61,051 nucleotides of DNA, from NCBI RefSeq assembly GCF_024195285.1, contig NZ_JALHBS010000049.1, positions 1-61,051 on the forward strand, given 5' to 3'. A model generated the notes under the pieces. The model was not told the origin of the DNA. It was given only the letters and a program-made list of their open reading frames with translations, and searched no databases. This stretch comes from Aurantimonas marianensis (GTDB lineage: Bacteria; Pseudomonadota; Alphaproteobacteria; Rhizobiales; Rhizobiaceae). The position numbers and the translations under genes are program-made. Positions 42,198 to 51,302 of the stretch are shown here, piece by piece; the stretch's first letter is position 1, and the number at the start of each line of letters is the position of its first letter.

Positions 42198-42557
42198 TCA
42201 GAACATCCGGCCGCCGTCGGGCACATTATGGCCCGGCCCCAGCAGCACGACCTCGCCGGCCGCGTCCGGTACGCCGAGGGTCAGCACCTCCGACATCATC
42301 GGGCCGATCTGCCGCGGCGGGAAATTGACCACGGCAAGCACCTGCCGGCCGATCAGCGCCTCGGCGCCGTAATGCGCGGTGATCTGGGCGGAGGATTTCT
42401 TGCGGCCGATCGGCGCGCCAAAATCGATGGTCAGGCGAAACGCCGGCTTGCGCGCTTCGGGAAACGGCGCCGCCTCGACGATGGTGCCGACGCGAATGTC
42501 GACCTTCATGAAATCGTCGAAGCCAATCTCCGGCGCCGGACCCTTGTTCGCTGTCAT
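42198..42557 (-). CDS. csaA: CsaA-type tRNA-binding domain chaperone
   Basis: This OB-fold protein has 119 residues and is related to the C-terminal tRNA-binding domain of bacterial MetRS. It has FDDFMKVDIRVGTIVEAAPFPEARKPAFRLTIDFG, SSAQITAHYGAEALIGRQVLAVVNFPPRQIG and the C-terminal VLTLGVPDAAGEVVLLGP. In Bacillus CsaA acts as an export-related chaperone and binds RNA. The gene ends convergent to the sensor kinase. It starts 4 bp after proC on the same strand. Confidence 0.9.
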   Translation of the reverse strand: MTANKGPAPEIGFDDFMKVDIRVGTIVEAAPFPEARKPAFRLTIDFGAPIGRKKSSAQITAHYGAEALIGRQVLAVVNFPPRQIGPMMSEVLTLGVPDAAGEVVLLGPGHNVPDGGRMF

Positions 42558-42561
42558 TCGC

Positions 42562-43377
42562 CTATTCCTTCGACAATGCCTCGGCGCGGTCGCGCGCGGC
42601 GCCGACGGCGCGCCGCATCAGCAGCGCCAGGCCATCGGCCGCCATCAAGACATCGAGCGCGGCCTGGGTGGTGCCGTTCGGCGAGGTGACGTTTCGGCGA
42701 AGCTTTTCCGGCGTGTCCTCGGAACGGATCATCAACTCGCCCGCCCCGGCGACGGTGTGCCGCGCCAGCCGCATCGCGAGATCGGCGGGCAACCCCGCTG
42801 CCTCACCGGCTTTCGCCAGGCATTCGGCGAGGTAGAACACATAGGCGGGGCCGCTGCCCGAGACGCCGGTGACGGCGTCGATCAGGGCCTCGCTCTCGAC
42901 CCACTCCACCGGACCGCTCGCCGACAAGAGACCGTCCGCGACGGCGCGCCCCGCGACCTCGACCCGCGCATTGGCAAAAGCGCCAGTGATGCCCCTGCCG
43001 ATCAGCGCCGGCGTATTCGGCATGGCCCGAACGACCGGCCGCTCACCCAGTATCGCCTCGATCGCCGCAACGCTGGTGCCGGCGGCGATCGAAACGACGA
43101 GGCTTTCCGGTTCGAGCGCGGCGCGCAACGCCGGAAGCGCCTCGCCCATCATCTGCGGCTTCACCGCCAGCAACGCGATATCGAATGCCTCGTCAGGGAC
43201 GTTCGTCTCATGGCGGACGCCATAGCGGTCGATCAATGGGCGCAAGGCATCGCCGACCTTCGGATCGACGACGACCACGCGCGACGGTTCCAGCCCGGTC
43301 TCCAGCCAGCCGCCGAGCAGCGCCGCGCCCATGTTGCCACCGCCCAGGAGCAGGATGCGCTCGTGCGCGTCGGCCAT
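42562..43377 (-). CDS. proC: pyrroline-5-carboxylate reductase
   Basis: This NAD(P)H-dependent enzyme makes the last step of proline synthesis. The 271-residue protein shows ILLLGGGNMGAALLGGWL (nucleotide loop), LLAVKPQMM, VVRAMPNTPALIGRGITG, and the substrate-site signature VTGVSGSGPAYVFYLAECLAKAG followed by LARHTVAGAGEL and VTSPNGTTQAAL. The start ATG lies 2 bp after the YbjN-like gene stop, so ybjN-proC-csaA form an operon. Confidence 0.94.
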   Translation of the reverse strand: MADAHERILLLGGGNMGAALLGGWLETGLEPSRVVVVDPKVGDALRPLIDRYGVRHETNVPDEAFDIALLAVKPQMMGEALPALRAALEPESLVVSIAAGTSVAAIEAILGERPVVRAMPNTPALIGRGITGAFANARVEVAGRAVADGLLSASGPVEWVESEALIDAVTGVSGSGPAYVFYLAECLAKAGEAAGLPADLAMRLARHTVAGAGELMIRSEDTPEKLRRNVTSPNGTTQAALDVLMAADGLALLMRRAVGAARDRAEALSKE

Positions 43378-43379
43378 GC

Positions 43380-43880
43380 TCACGCTTCGCCTTCGGTCTC
43401 GAAAATCGCGCAAGCCAGCGCATCGTCGGCCATCTTGTCGGCCCACACGACGAACTGGAATGCCTGATAGAAGCGCTCGCAGCTTTCCAGTGCCGTCGCC
43501 AGCATCCGCTCGGCTTGCTGGCTGGTCGGCTCGGCGCCGCCTGACAGAAGCAGCGCGTGGCGGAACATCACCGCCCCCTCCTGCTGCCAAAGGTCGAAAT
43601 GTCCGACGAGAAGCTTCTCGTTGATCAGCGCCAGCAGCCGCAGCACTTCGGAACGACGATGCGCGGGAATCTTGAGGTCGAAAGCGCAGCCCAGATGCAG
43701 CGCCTCGATATTCTCCAGCCAGGAGAACGACACCGAATAATCGGTCCAGACTCCGGCCACCGCCACCGCGATCTCGTCGTCGCCCGAGCGTTCGAACGCC
43801 CATTCCCGGGCCGCCGCGACCCATTCGATCATATCGACCGGATGAGATTGCCTCAAAGAGGCAAATTCAATCAGACTCAT
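43380..43880 (-). CDS. YbjN-domain protein
   Basis: This 166-residue cytoplasmic protein belongs to the YbjN/type III secretion chaperone-like fold common in Alphaproteobacteria. It has VAVAGVWTDYSVSFSWLENIEALHLGCAFDLKIP, RRSEVLRLLALINEKLLVGHFDLWQQEGAVMFRHALLL and a C-terminal helix AFQFVVW. The role in E. coli is a regulator of stress and motility, not proven here. The ATG at 43880 is favoured because the upstream in-frame extension has no homology. It is the first gene of the proC operon. Confidence 0.82.
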   Translation of the reverse strand: MSLIEFASLRQSHPVDMIEWVAAAREWAFERSGDDEIAVAVAGVWTDYSVSFSWLENIEALHLGCAFDLKIPAHRRSEVLRLLALINEKLLVGHFDLWQQEGAVMFRHALLLSGGAEPTSQQAERMLATALESCERFYQAFQFVVWADKMADDALACAIFETEGEA

Positions 43881-44157
43881 GCCAACGTCCCCGTATCCAT
43901 TTCGGCGGGGATGCCGATTGCCGCCAAGGCGCCCCGCGGGGGTGACGCCGCCACCGCTCAGCGTCGAATCACCCTTATGAATCAGCATATAGACCGGGAG
44001 TCCTCGCGCTAAGGGGCGTTAACCAAATATTCACCACCAATCGATTTCGCTGGTCCGGGGAAGGGCTTCGCCGGGAGTCTTAAGCGACTCTCGGCAAAGG
44101 ATAATCCGGCTCGGCCGTAGGCGGTTCGAAACCTGTTGATTGCCTGTGGAGAACCTG

Positions 44158-44445
44158 TCAGCCGGCCTTCTGCTTGGCGCTTGGCACGCGTGCCTCCAGG
44201 TCATCGAGCCGCTTCTTCAGGACCGCGTTTTCCATGCGGGCCTTGGCCGCCATATCGCGGACGGCTTCGAACTCCTCGCGCTGGACGAGATCCATCTGAT
44301 TGAGGAAACGCTCGCCCTGCGCCCGGAACGCCGTCTCCACTTCGCGCCGAACCCCTTGGGCGGCGCCGGCGGCGTCGGTCATCATCCGCGCGAACTCGTC
44401 GAGCATGCGATTGGGGCCTTGCCGGCCGGGGCCTGAAGTGGTCAT
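44158..44445 (-). CDS. ubiK: ubiquinone biosynthesis accessory factor UbiK
   Basis: This is a small coiled-coil protein of 95 residues (BMFP domain) needed for efficient aerobic ubiquinone synthesis. It has LDEFARMMTDAAGAAQGVRREVETAFRAQGERFL, then a long C-terminal coiled coil FEAVRDMAAKARMENAVLKKRLDDLEARV. The layout, including an acidic coiled-coil end, matches YqiC/UbiK. It is flanked by 277-bp and 163-bp gaps, so it is probably monocistronic. Confidence 0.88.
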   Translation of the reverse strand: MTTSGPGRQGPNRMLDEFARMMTDAAGAAQGVRREVETAFRAQGERFLNQMDLVQREEFEAVRDMAAKARMENAVLKKRLDDLEARVPSAKQKAG

Positions 44446-44608
44446 CGATCGTCTCCGCTGTGCTAGGTGCGTGTTCGCTGCGTTGGGAGTTAGAGAGCCC
44501 CCGCCCGGAAGACAATGGCCGGCCCGGGCGGAAGACGGCAGGCACGATACTCGGGAAAACCGGGCGACGCTTTGATCCTACCTTAGCGCCGCGACGCGCC
44601 CGGTTTGC

Positions 44609-45274
44609 TCACGCCACCGCTTTATGTTGCTCGAGCCACGACCCGATCCGCGCGAGGATTGGCTCTGGCGGCTGGTAGCCCGCCGTGACGAGGGCGTAAT
44701 TGCCGTCCGCCTGCGGCCCGGCGATCAGGGTCGGAAAGCCGGTGACGCCGGCGCGCTGCGACAGCGCGAAATCACCCAGCGTTTCCTGCCTGGTTTCCTC
44801 CTTTGCGAACGCCGCCAGAAACGCCTTGCGATCGAAGCCCAATTCCGCCGCGAGATCGGCCAGTGTTTCGGCGTCGGTGACGTCACGGTTCTCGGCATAG
44901 AACGCCCGGGCGATCCCGTGTTCGAGCGCGATGGCTTTCTCTGGCGCGAGTTGACGGCCGGTCACGACCGCACGAGCGGCCGGTTCGGTATCGTAGACGA
45001 ACCCGTCCCGCTCGAAAAAGGAGAAGTCGAAGGGCTGCCCCGAGGCGTCGCGCACATGCTCCCAATGGTTGCGGATATCGCCTTTGGCGCTTGCGTCCAT
45101 CGGCTTGTCGGTAAACGGCCTCAGGCCGCCGAGCACGAGGCGGATCGCCAGATCCGGATAGCGCGCTGTGATCGCCTCCACCACCGGCGCGAAGCCCCAG
45201 CACCATGAGCACATGGGGTCGGCGAAATAGATCAGATGGGGATTTTGCGGAGACGGCGACGGGTTGTCGGACAT
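44609..45274 (-). CDS. DsbA-family (FrnE-like) thioredoxin-fold protein
   Basis: This 221-residue protein has a thioredoxin-fold redox motif near the N-terminus: LIYFADPMCSWCWGFAPVVEAI (CSWC). No signal peptide is present, so it is likely cytoplasmic, as with FrnE. The C-terminal part includes a cis-Pro-type loop in GVTGFPTLIAG. It may act as a disulfide oxidoreductase or isomerase; 2-hydroxychromene-2-carboxylate isomerase is a related but less likely alternative. Confidence 0.85.
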   Translation of the reverse strand: MSDNPSPSPQNPHLIYFADPMCSWCWGFAPVVEAITARYPDLAIRLVLGGLRPFTDKPMDASAKGDIRNHWEHVRDASGQPFDFSFFERDGFVYDTEPAARAVVTGRQLAPEKAIALEHGIARAFYAENRDVTDAETLADLAAELGFDRKAFLAAFAKEETRQETLGDFALSQRAGVTGFPTLIAGPQADGNYALVTAGYQPPEPILARIGSWLEQHKAVA

Positions 45275-45428
45275 GATGGCGGAGGGCCTTTCGGGTCATG
45301 CGTTGCGTTACAGCCTCGCGCCCTTCACCTGTCGCGCGGGAGACCTATCGGCAAGGGTTCGCGATCCACGGCCTGAGCCACCCGCGCGACTTCGAACTCC
45401 CGGCCACGCTTTCGTGAGCTGCCGTTTC

Positions 45429-45445
45429 GTTCAGGCGCTGTTCAG
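45429..45445 (+). promoter_or_regulatory. direct repeat GTTCAG-N5-GTTCAG upstream of the BA14K gene
   Basis: GTTCAG occurs at 45429-45434 and 45440-45445, an 11-bp period typical of OmpR/PhoB-family regulator sites, ending 51 bp before the BA14K start codon. The later sequence GTTACTAACATATTGG could be the promoter core. The cognate regulator is not shown; the OmpR-type regulator at 40 kb is one candidate. Confidence 0.45.
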
Positions 45446-45496
45446 CTTCCCGATCGTTACCTAGTTACTAACATATTGGTAATGTAGGAGGTCGAC

Positions 45497-45964
45497 ATGA
45501 ATTTCTTCAAGCCACTGGCTGTCAAATCCATCGCGCTGGCGCTCGCCCTGTCGGTCGCGCCGGCCACCGTGCCCGCCAATACCCCGCTCGTTGGAATATC
45601 GCAGGCCGAGGCCGGTCACTATGGCGGCGGGTCCTTCGGCGGCGGTCGACACTATCGCGGAGGTCGTTATTACCGTGGCCACCGTGGCTTCCGGGGTGAT
45701 CGCCGTTACTACCGGCGCCATCGTGGCCTCGGCTCGGGCGGCGCCGCGATCATCGGCCTCGGCATCGGCGCGGCAATCGCCAGTCAGCCGCGCTACTACC
45801 GCCCGGCTCCGCGTTATTACCGCGCCGCCCCGCGCTATTACCGCACCAGGCCGGCGGCCTGGACAGGCGAGTGGTATCGCTATTGCGCGGCCAAGTACCG
45901 GTCGTTCGACGCGCGCTCGGGAACCTTCCAGCCGTATCATGGCAGGCGACGGCTTTGCCGTTGA
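45497..45964 (+). CDS. BA14K-family exported protein, Tyr/Arg/Gly-rich
   Basis: This 155-residue protein has a signal peptide (residues 1-26, LAVKSIALALALSVAPATVPA). A low-complexity middle follows, rich in RYYRG/HRG units (GGGRHYRGGRYYRGHRGFRG), with a glycine-zipper-like helix GGAAIIGLGIGAAIAS and then APRYYR repeats. The C-terminus WYRYCAAKYRSFDARSGTFQ followed by RRRLCR is the BA14K signature (lectin-like antigen of Brucella and Rhizobiales). RBS GTAGGAGG is strong. It is probably envelope-associated. It and the 36-kb repeat protein share this C-terminal signature. Confidence 0.9.
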   Translation: MNFFKPLAVKSIALALALSVAPATVPANTPLVGISQAEAGHYGGGSFGGGRHYRGGRYYRGHRGFRGDRRYYRRHRGLGSGGAAIIGLGIGAAIASQPRYYRPAPRYYRAAPRYYRTRPAAWTGEWYRYCAAKYRSFDARSGTFQPYHGRRRLCR

Positions 45965-46047
45965 GCGCGCAGGCGCTCGATGACCGCGTCGCGGACGCTT
46001 CGATCCGCCATCGGAATTGAACGTCCGGGCGTCACGCCGGGCAACCG

Positions 46048-47877
46048 CTATCGGATGCCAACGGGTCGGGTGGCGGCCTCCAGCCAGCTTCGATCCTCGG
46101 CCGACATCAACGGGGTGAGGGATAGCCTCACCTCGGCGTGATAGGCATCGACCCAGTCGACCTCCTCCCGGCTCATCAGCGTCGGCTCGATGAGCCGGCG
46201 GTCGATCGGCGCGAACGTCAACGTCTCGAAGGAATGCATCGGCAGATCGCCGCCCGCGATCGGACTTGCCGGCTCGACCAGGATCAAATTCTCGATCCGG
46301 ATGCCGAAGGCCCCCTCGCGATAATAGCCCGGCTCGTTGGACAGGATCATGCCGGCCTCCAGCACCGCCATGCCGCGCCTCGAGATCGACTGCGGACCTT
46401 CATGCACGGCGAGATAGGAGCCGACGCCATGGCCAGTGCCGTGGGCGTAGTCGCAGCCGGCCTTCCACAGGGCGATCCGGGCAAGCGGGTCGAGGTCGAC
46501 GCCGCGCGTGCCCTTGGGAAACCGCGCCGTGGCAATGGCGATCATGCCCTTCAACACGAGCGTGAATTTCATCCGCATCTCGGCGCTGGGTCCGCCGATC
46601 GGGACCGTGCGGGTGACGTCGGTGGTACCGTCCTCGTACTGGGCACCGGAGTCGAGCAGAAAGAGCTCACCCTCCCCAAGAGGCCGGTCGCTCCCCCGGT
46701 TAACGCGATAATGCACGATCGCGCCGTTCGGGCCGGAACCGGCGATCGTATCGAAGGAAATGTCCTTCAAGGGATGCCCGTCGCGTTCGCCATATTCGGC
46801 GCGCAACGCTTCCAGTCGCTCGGCCGCGCCGATCTCCGTAACGCTTCCCGGCGGCTGCCGATCGAGCCAGGCAAGGAAGCTTGCGACCGCGGCGCCATCG
46901 CGCCGATGCGCGGCCCGCGAACCGGCGATCTCGCCGGCGTTCTTGATCGCGCGCGGCAGCCGCGCGGGGTCCGGCATATCGACGAGCCTGCCGCCGGCCG
47001 CCGCGACGATGTTGGCCAACCGCGCGGCGCCCAATTGCGGATCGAGGCCGATCGCGCGGCCGGTCGCCTCCCGCTTCAACGCCGCCTCGAAATCGTCCGG
47101 CGATGCCAGATCGCAAAGCGCCGCAAGACGCGCGCGGATCTCGACGTCGAGCTTGTCCGGATCGACGAACAGGGTCGGGCGACCCTCGGCGCGCAGAATT
47201 GCGAAGGCGAGCATCAGCGGCGTGTGCGGAACGTCGGCGCCGCGAATGTTGAAGGCCCAGGCGATCGACGCGGGGTCGGTGAGAAGCGCGGCATCGGCCT
47301 TCGCTTCGCCGATCCGACCGACCAGATCGGCGAGCTTGTCTTCCGCCGGACGTCCGGCGAAGCGCTCGGGATGGACGACCGCCCTCGCCTTGGGCGGCGC
47401 GGGACGCTCGTTCCAAATCCGGTCGATCGGATTGGCTTGAAGCGCGACGAGTTGCCCGCCGACCGCCTCGATGGCGTCGGTCAGCGCCCGCATCTCCGAC
47501 ACCGTATGCAGCCAGGGATCGAAGCCGATCCGCCTGCCGGGCGCGGCCGCCTTCAAGAAGTCGGCCAAGGACGTGTCCACCGAAGAGACCGGCTCGAAAA
47601 CCGCCAGATCGACCTCCGAGCGGACCTGCAAGGTGTAGCGCCCATCGACCAGAATCACGGCGCGTTCGGCCAGCACCACGGCTACGCCCGCCGAGCCGGA
47701 AAAGCCGGTCAGCCATTCGAGCCGTGCCGCCGATGGGGGAATATACTCGCCCTGGTGCTCGTCGGCGCGCGGCACGATGAAACCGTCGACGCCGGCTTCG
47801 CCGAAACCGGCACGTAGCTGGCGGACCCGCCCGGCGCTGCGCGAAAAATCGGTGGTCTGATCGAAATTTTGAAACAT
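46048..47877 (-). CDS. pepP: Xaa-Pro aminopeptidase (aminopeptidase P)
   Basis: This M24 metallopeptidase of 609 residues has the long three-domain form of aminopeptidase P. Two creatinase-N-like domains come first (FIVPRADEHQGEYIPPSAARLEWLTGFSGSAG; then ADAALLTDPASIAWAFNIRG). The pita-bread domain has metal ligands in LLDSGAQYEDGTTDVTRT (two Asp), AHGTGHGVGSYL (His), LSNEPGYY (Glu) and FGIRIENL (Glu). The ATG at 47877 removes 47 unsupported upstream residues. It removes N-terminal residues before proline. Confidence 0.93.
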   Translation of the reverse strand: MFQNFDQTTDFSRSAGRVRQLRAGFGEAGVDGFIVPRADEHQGEYIPPSAARLEWLTGFSGSAGVAVVLAERAVILVDGRYTLQVRSEVDLAVFEPVSSVDTSLADFLKAAAPGRRIGFDPWLHTVSEMRALTDAIEAVGGQLVALQANPIDRIWNERPAPPKARAVVHPERFAGRPAEDKLADLVGRIGEAKADAALLTDPASIAWAFNIRGADVPHTPLMLAFAILRAEGRPTLFVDPDKLDVEIRARLAALCDLASPDDFEAALKREATGRAIGLDPQLGAARLANIVAAAGGRLVDMPDPARLPRAIKNAGEIAGSRAAHRRDGAAVASFLAWLDRQPPGSVTEIGAAERLEALRAEYGERDGHPLKDISFDTIAGSGPNGAIVHYRVNRGSDRPLGEGELFLLDSGAQYEDGTTDVTRTVPIGGPSAEMRMKFTLVLKGMIAIATARFPKGTRGVDLDPLARIALWKAGCDYAHGTGHGVGSYLAVHEGPQSISRRGMAVLEAGMILSNEPGYYREGAFGIRIENLILVEPASPIAGGDLPMHSFETLTFAPIDRRLIEPTLMSREEVDWVDAYHAEVRLSLTPLMSAEDRSWLEAATRPVGIR

Positions 47878-48107
47878 CGGCAGCTCTGTCGGGAAACGAA
47901 GAAAACGGGCGGCGCGATCGGCGCCGATCGCGGGACCATAGGCGCATGAAGTCGGGCGGGAAAGGTTAACAATGACTAAGCGCGCGTGCCGTTGTGCAAT
48001 GCAATAACGGACAGGCACCTATGCAGGAATGACTCTACCTAGCGCGCCCTCCAGGTCGCATATTGGTCGCAAGGGGAGGCCAGCGAACCGCATCAGGAGA
48101 TATTGCG

Positions 48108-48317
48108 ATGGCCACGACGACCTATACCGAATTGTCCCACCGCGGCACCGGCCGCTCGAAAGGATTCATGCGCAGCATGCTGGATCGCATGATCGAGGCG
48201 CGCGAGCGCGAGGCCCGCCGCTACATCGAGGATCGCATGGCGTTCCTCGGACGCGATGGCTTCGAGCTCAGCGGGCGCGAGTCGCTTTTCGAGGGACGCA
48301 CGCCCGAGCGTCGCTGA
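48108..48317 (+). CDS. small hypothetical protein
   Basis: This 69-residue product is unknown to me. It has a strongly charged helical core (MLDRMIEAREREARRYIEDRMAFLG) and a flexible C-terminus. The ATG at 48108 has an AGGAGA RBS at proper spacing. It is flanked by a 230-bp upstream gap and a good intrinsic terminator 24 bp after its stop, which supports it as an independent expressed gene. Confidence 0.7.
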   Translation: MATTTYTELSHRGTGRSKGFMRSMLDRMIEAREREARRYIEDRMAFLGRDGFELSGRESLFEGRTPERR

Positions 48318-48342
48318 TCCCGCGGCATCTCAAGCAGAACAG

Positions 48343-48378
48343 AAACGCCGGCCGCAAAGACTGCGCGCCGGCGTTTTC
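48343..48378 (+). terminator. intrinsic terminator between the small gene and prmA
   Basis: AAACGCCGGC (48343-48352) pairs perfectly with GCCGGCGTTT (48367-48376) across a 14-nt loop, followed by TC (run TTTT in all). It also carries A residues on the other side, so it could serve both the small + gene and the converging prmA. Confidence 0.75.
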
Positions 48379-48402
48379 ACGTCGTGAAGCCGCTCACTTC
48401 AC

Positions 48403-49275
48403 TTACCGGGCTAGATGCAGCGTCACCCAGTCGCCTAGCACTAGCGTGCGCCGGTGAAAAAGCCCTTGCGCGCGAAAGGCCGCCAGGACCGCGTCCCGCT
48501 GGCTGACCAGAATCCCCGATAGAACGATGTCGCCGTGCCGCGCCAGATGCCGCGCGAATTGCGGCGCCAGCCGCATCAAGGGTCCGGCGAGAATGTTCGC
48601 GACGATCAGCTCGAACGGGGCGCGTGTGCGAACCGACGGCGCTGCGAAGCCGACTGCGGTGACGCTGGTGACGAAGGGGGCGACGCCATTGGCGACGACA
48701 TTGGCCTTGGCGACCCGCACGGCCACCGGGTCGATATCGGTCGCAAGCACTGGCACGCGCGCGAGCTTGGCCAGGCCGATCGCCAGGACCGCGCTTCCCG
48801 TTCCGAGGTCGAGCGCGTTGCGCGGACGGCGCCGTGCGACGATCCGCCCCAACATCGTGAGACAGCCGGCCGTCGTGCCGTGATGACCGGTGCCGAAGGC
48901 TTGTCCCGCCTCGATCTCGATGGACAGGTCGTTGGCGGCGATCTTGTCGCGATCATGCGCCCCGTGGACGAGGAAGCGGCCGGCACGCACCGGCTTCAAT
49001 GCCTTGAGAACGTCGGCCATCCAATCCTTGTCGGGAAGATCCTCGCGCTCGATCCGACCCGCCAGGGCGGGACCGACCGCCTCGGCGAAAGCCCGTTCCA
49101 AGGCTTCCGCGTCGGCGGTGTCGAAATAGGCGGAAACCTCGAACAGCCCTCTCGCCTCGTCGATTTCGCTGATGGCCACCGGCAAGCCCTGTTCTTCGAA
49201 GGCCCTGTCCAGCGCCTCGTAGACGGCCTCGGCCTCGGCCCTGCCGGCCCGGAGAAAGCAGCGCGACTGTCTCAT
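48403..49275 (-). CDS. prmA: ribosomal protein L11 methyltransferase
   Basis: PrmA trimethylates lysines and the N-terminus of L11. The 290-residue protein has an N-terminal alpha/beta domain binding L11 and a Rossmann domain with IEAGQAFGTGHHGTTAGCLTML, NALDLGTGSAVLAIGLAKL and ATDIDPVAVRVAKANVVANGV, followed by FELIVANILAGPLMRLAP. It is coupled to the antiporter gene (its ATG shares a base with the upstream stop). Its 3' end faces a terminator. Confidence 0.93.
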   Translation of the reverse strand: MRQSRCFLRAGRAEAEAVYEALDRAFEEQGLPVAISEIDEARGLFEVSAYFDTADAEALERAFAEAVGPALAGRIEREDLPDKDWMADVLKALKPVRAGRFLVHGAHDRDKIAANDLSIEIEAGQAFGTGHHGTTAGCLTMLGRIVARRRPRNALDLGTGSAVLAIGLAKLARVPVLATDIDPVAVRVAKANVVANGVAPFVTSVTAVGFAAPSVRTRAPFELIVANILAGPLMRLAPQFARHLARHGDIVLSGILVSQRDAVLAAFRAQGLFHRRTLVLGDWVTLHLAR

Positions 49276-51170
49276 CAGTCGGCGGCCGCGACGTTGGCGG
49301 ACGCTGCTTCGGTGGTCTTGCGAGCCTTTTCGGCGCGGGCCTCGCGTTCGGTCGTCGTCGCCTTCACGATCTTATCCTGCTCGCGCTCGGGCCGGGGCGG
49401 GCCAAAGGATATGATGGTGTCGCCCTCGTCGGGCTCACCCGATCCTTCGGCCGCGGCGAAGACGAGACTTTCCGATGGCTTTATCCACAAGAGGACGTGA
49501 GTCTCCTCCGGCCGGGTTTCGGCGAAGCGCTTGTACCCGAACTCATCGGTCAACCGCGTCGCCTGGAAGATCCAGCCGTCGACGATGAGATCACGCAACT
49601 GGGCATAGCTCTTGCCGGGTTTGAACAAGGGCAAGCCGCCGATGGTGAAATTCATCGATTGACGGTCGGAGGCGCCGAAATCGCCGATCTGGAACACATC
49701 GGAACGGCCGATCTCGGGCGCGAAATCGGTACAGATCAAGGTGTTGTAGGCGTCGTTGTCGGTCGCGGCCACCATGTGGTCGAAGCGCGAGAGATTGAGC
49801 GAGTGGTGCGCCTGTTCCGACAGGATCTCGCCGTACCAGACCTCGACTTCGGCCAGCCGCGCCTCCGAGATGCGCGACCAGTTGCCGTCGGCGATGAGGA
49901 CTGGAACCTCCAGTGCCTTGAGCCGCCGGGCGAAGGCGATGGTAAAGCGCGAGGCGCCGACGAAAAGGACGCCCGGCCGGTCCGCCGACCTGAGATCGAG
50001 AAGCCGTGCCAGAGGCCCGAGCGAAAAGCCGTGCAGGATGATCGTGGCGGCAACCAGAGCGAACGTATAGGCGATCATGCGGTCGCCATCGGTGACCCCG
50101 ATCCGCGTGAGCGTCGCGCCGAACAGGCCGGCGACCGCAACCGCGACGATACCGCGCGGTGCGATCCAGCCGACGAGCAGCCGCTCTTTCCAGCTGAGCC
50201 CGGCGCCGATCGTCGCCACGAAAACCGCCAGCGGCCGCACCACGAACAGCACGATGGCCAGAAAGCCGACGACCCGCCATTCGAGGCTGCGGATCACGTC
50301 CATCTGCAGCGAGGCTGTCAGCACGATGAACAGGCCCGAGACGAGCAGCGTGGTGATCGTCTCCTTGAACCGCCGGAGTTCGGTAATGCTGGCGATCCGG
50401 GCGTTGGCCATGGTGATGCCCATCACGGTGACGGTCAGAAGCCCCGCCTCCTCGAGCACCAGATTGGTGATCGAATTCATCGCGACCACGGCCGCGAACA
50501 GGATCGGCGCCTTCAGATATTCGGGAGCATGGCCCCGGCTGAACAGCCAACTGAGCGCGCGCCCCGCCGCGATACCGCCGGGAACCGCGATCGCGATCGC
50601 CAGGATCACGTTGAGAATCAGGTTTTCGGCCTCGTGCGCCCCGGCGAGCACGAGGAAGGTTTCGAACGAGATGACCGCGAACAACGCGCCGAGCGGGTCG
50701 TTGACGATCGCTTCCCATCGGAGGATCGACGCCGGACGGGTCTTCAGTTTGGCGTGGCGCAAGAGCGGCATGATCACCGTCGGCCCGGTGACCACCAGCA
50801 CTGCGCCGAGGATGATCGCGGTCGGCCATGACAAATTGCCGACATAATGGGCGGCGAGCGCGGTCATCAGCCAGACCAGCGGCCCGGAGACGATGACGAT
50901 GCGCCGCACTGCTTTCGACGTCTCGCGGATCTCGCGGAAATTCAGCGTCAGCCCGCCCTCGAACAGAACGATCGCGACGGCGGTCGACACCAGCGGCGTA
51001 TAGAGGTCGCCGAAATCCGCGCGCGGATTCATGAATCCGGTGAACGGGCCGAAAAAGAGACCGACGGCGAGCAGGATCACGATCGCCGGAATCTGGAGGC
51101 GCCAGGCCAGCCATTGCGAGGCGATGCCCGCGGCGCCGATGAGCGCGATCTGGGCGGCGAGATCATCCAT
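49275..51170 (-). CDS. CPA-family Na+/H+ antiporter with TrkA-like C-terminus
   Basis: This monovalent cation/proton antiporter has 631 residues. About 12-13 membrane segments occupy residues 1-400, with the LFEGGLTLNFREI block and the characteristic ion-site motif LRWEAIVNDPLGALFAV (ND). The cytoplasmic tail (about 405-530) contains a Rossmann-like TrkA-N domain: RPGVLFVGASRFTIAFARRLKAL, followed by HMVAATDNDAYNT. This predicts nucleotide regulation. The extreme C-terminus is charged and Ala-rich. It is upstream of and overlapping prmA. Confidence 0.9.
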   Translation of the reverse strand: MDDLAAQIALIGAAGIASQWLAWRLQIPAIVILLAVGLFFGPFTGFMNPRADFGDLYTPLVSTAVAIVLFEGGLTLNFREIRETSKAVRRIVIVSGPLVWLMTALAAHYVGNLSWPTAIILGAVLVVTGPTVIMPLLRHAKLKTRPASILRWEAIVNDPLGALFAVISFETFLVLAGAHEAENLILNVILAIAIAVPGGIAAGRALSWLFSRGHAPEYLKAPILFAAVVAMNSITNLVLEEAGLLTVTVMGITMANARIASITELRRFKETITTLLVSGLFIVLTASLQMDVIRSLEWRVVGFLAIVLFVVRPLAVFVATIGAGLSWKERLLVGWIAPRGIVAVAVAGLFGATLTRIGVTDGDRMIAYTFALVAATIILHGFSLGPLARLLDLRSADRPGVLFVGASRFTIAFARRLKALEVPVLIADGNWSRISEARLAEVEVWYGEILSEQAHHSLNLSRFDHMVAATDNDAYNTLICTDFAPEIGRSDVFQIGDFGASDRQSMNFTIGGLPLFKPGKSYAQLRDLIVDGWIFQATRLTDEFGYKRFAETRPEETHVLLWIKPSESLVFAAAEGSGEPDEGDTIISFGPPRPEREQDKIVKATTTEREARAEKARKTTEAASANVAAAD

Positions 51171-51302
51171 GTACGATTATCCTTGCGAACGACGACGCCC
51201 AACTAGGCCGGAACGGCGCGAAGGAAATGGGCGGTGCGATTTGCCAAGCGGCGACAAGGGCCTCTGCTCTCACGGCGCCGCATGCTTGCTTCGGCCCGGG
51301 TG

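Noticed and set aside
44020-44034. CtrA-like motif TTAA-N7-TTCA upstream of the YbjN-like gene
   Set aside because: One half-site is mismatched and such matches occur by chance. There is no cell-cycle context.
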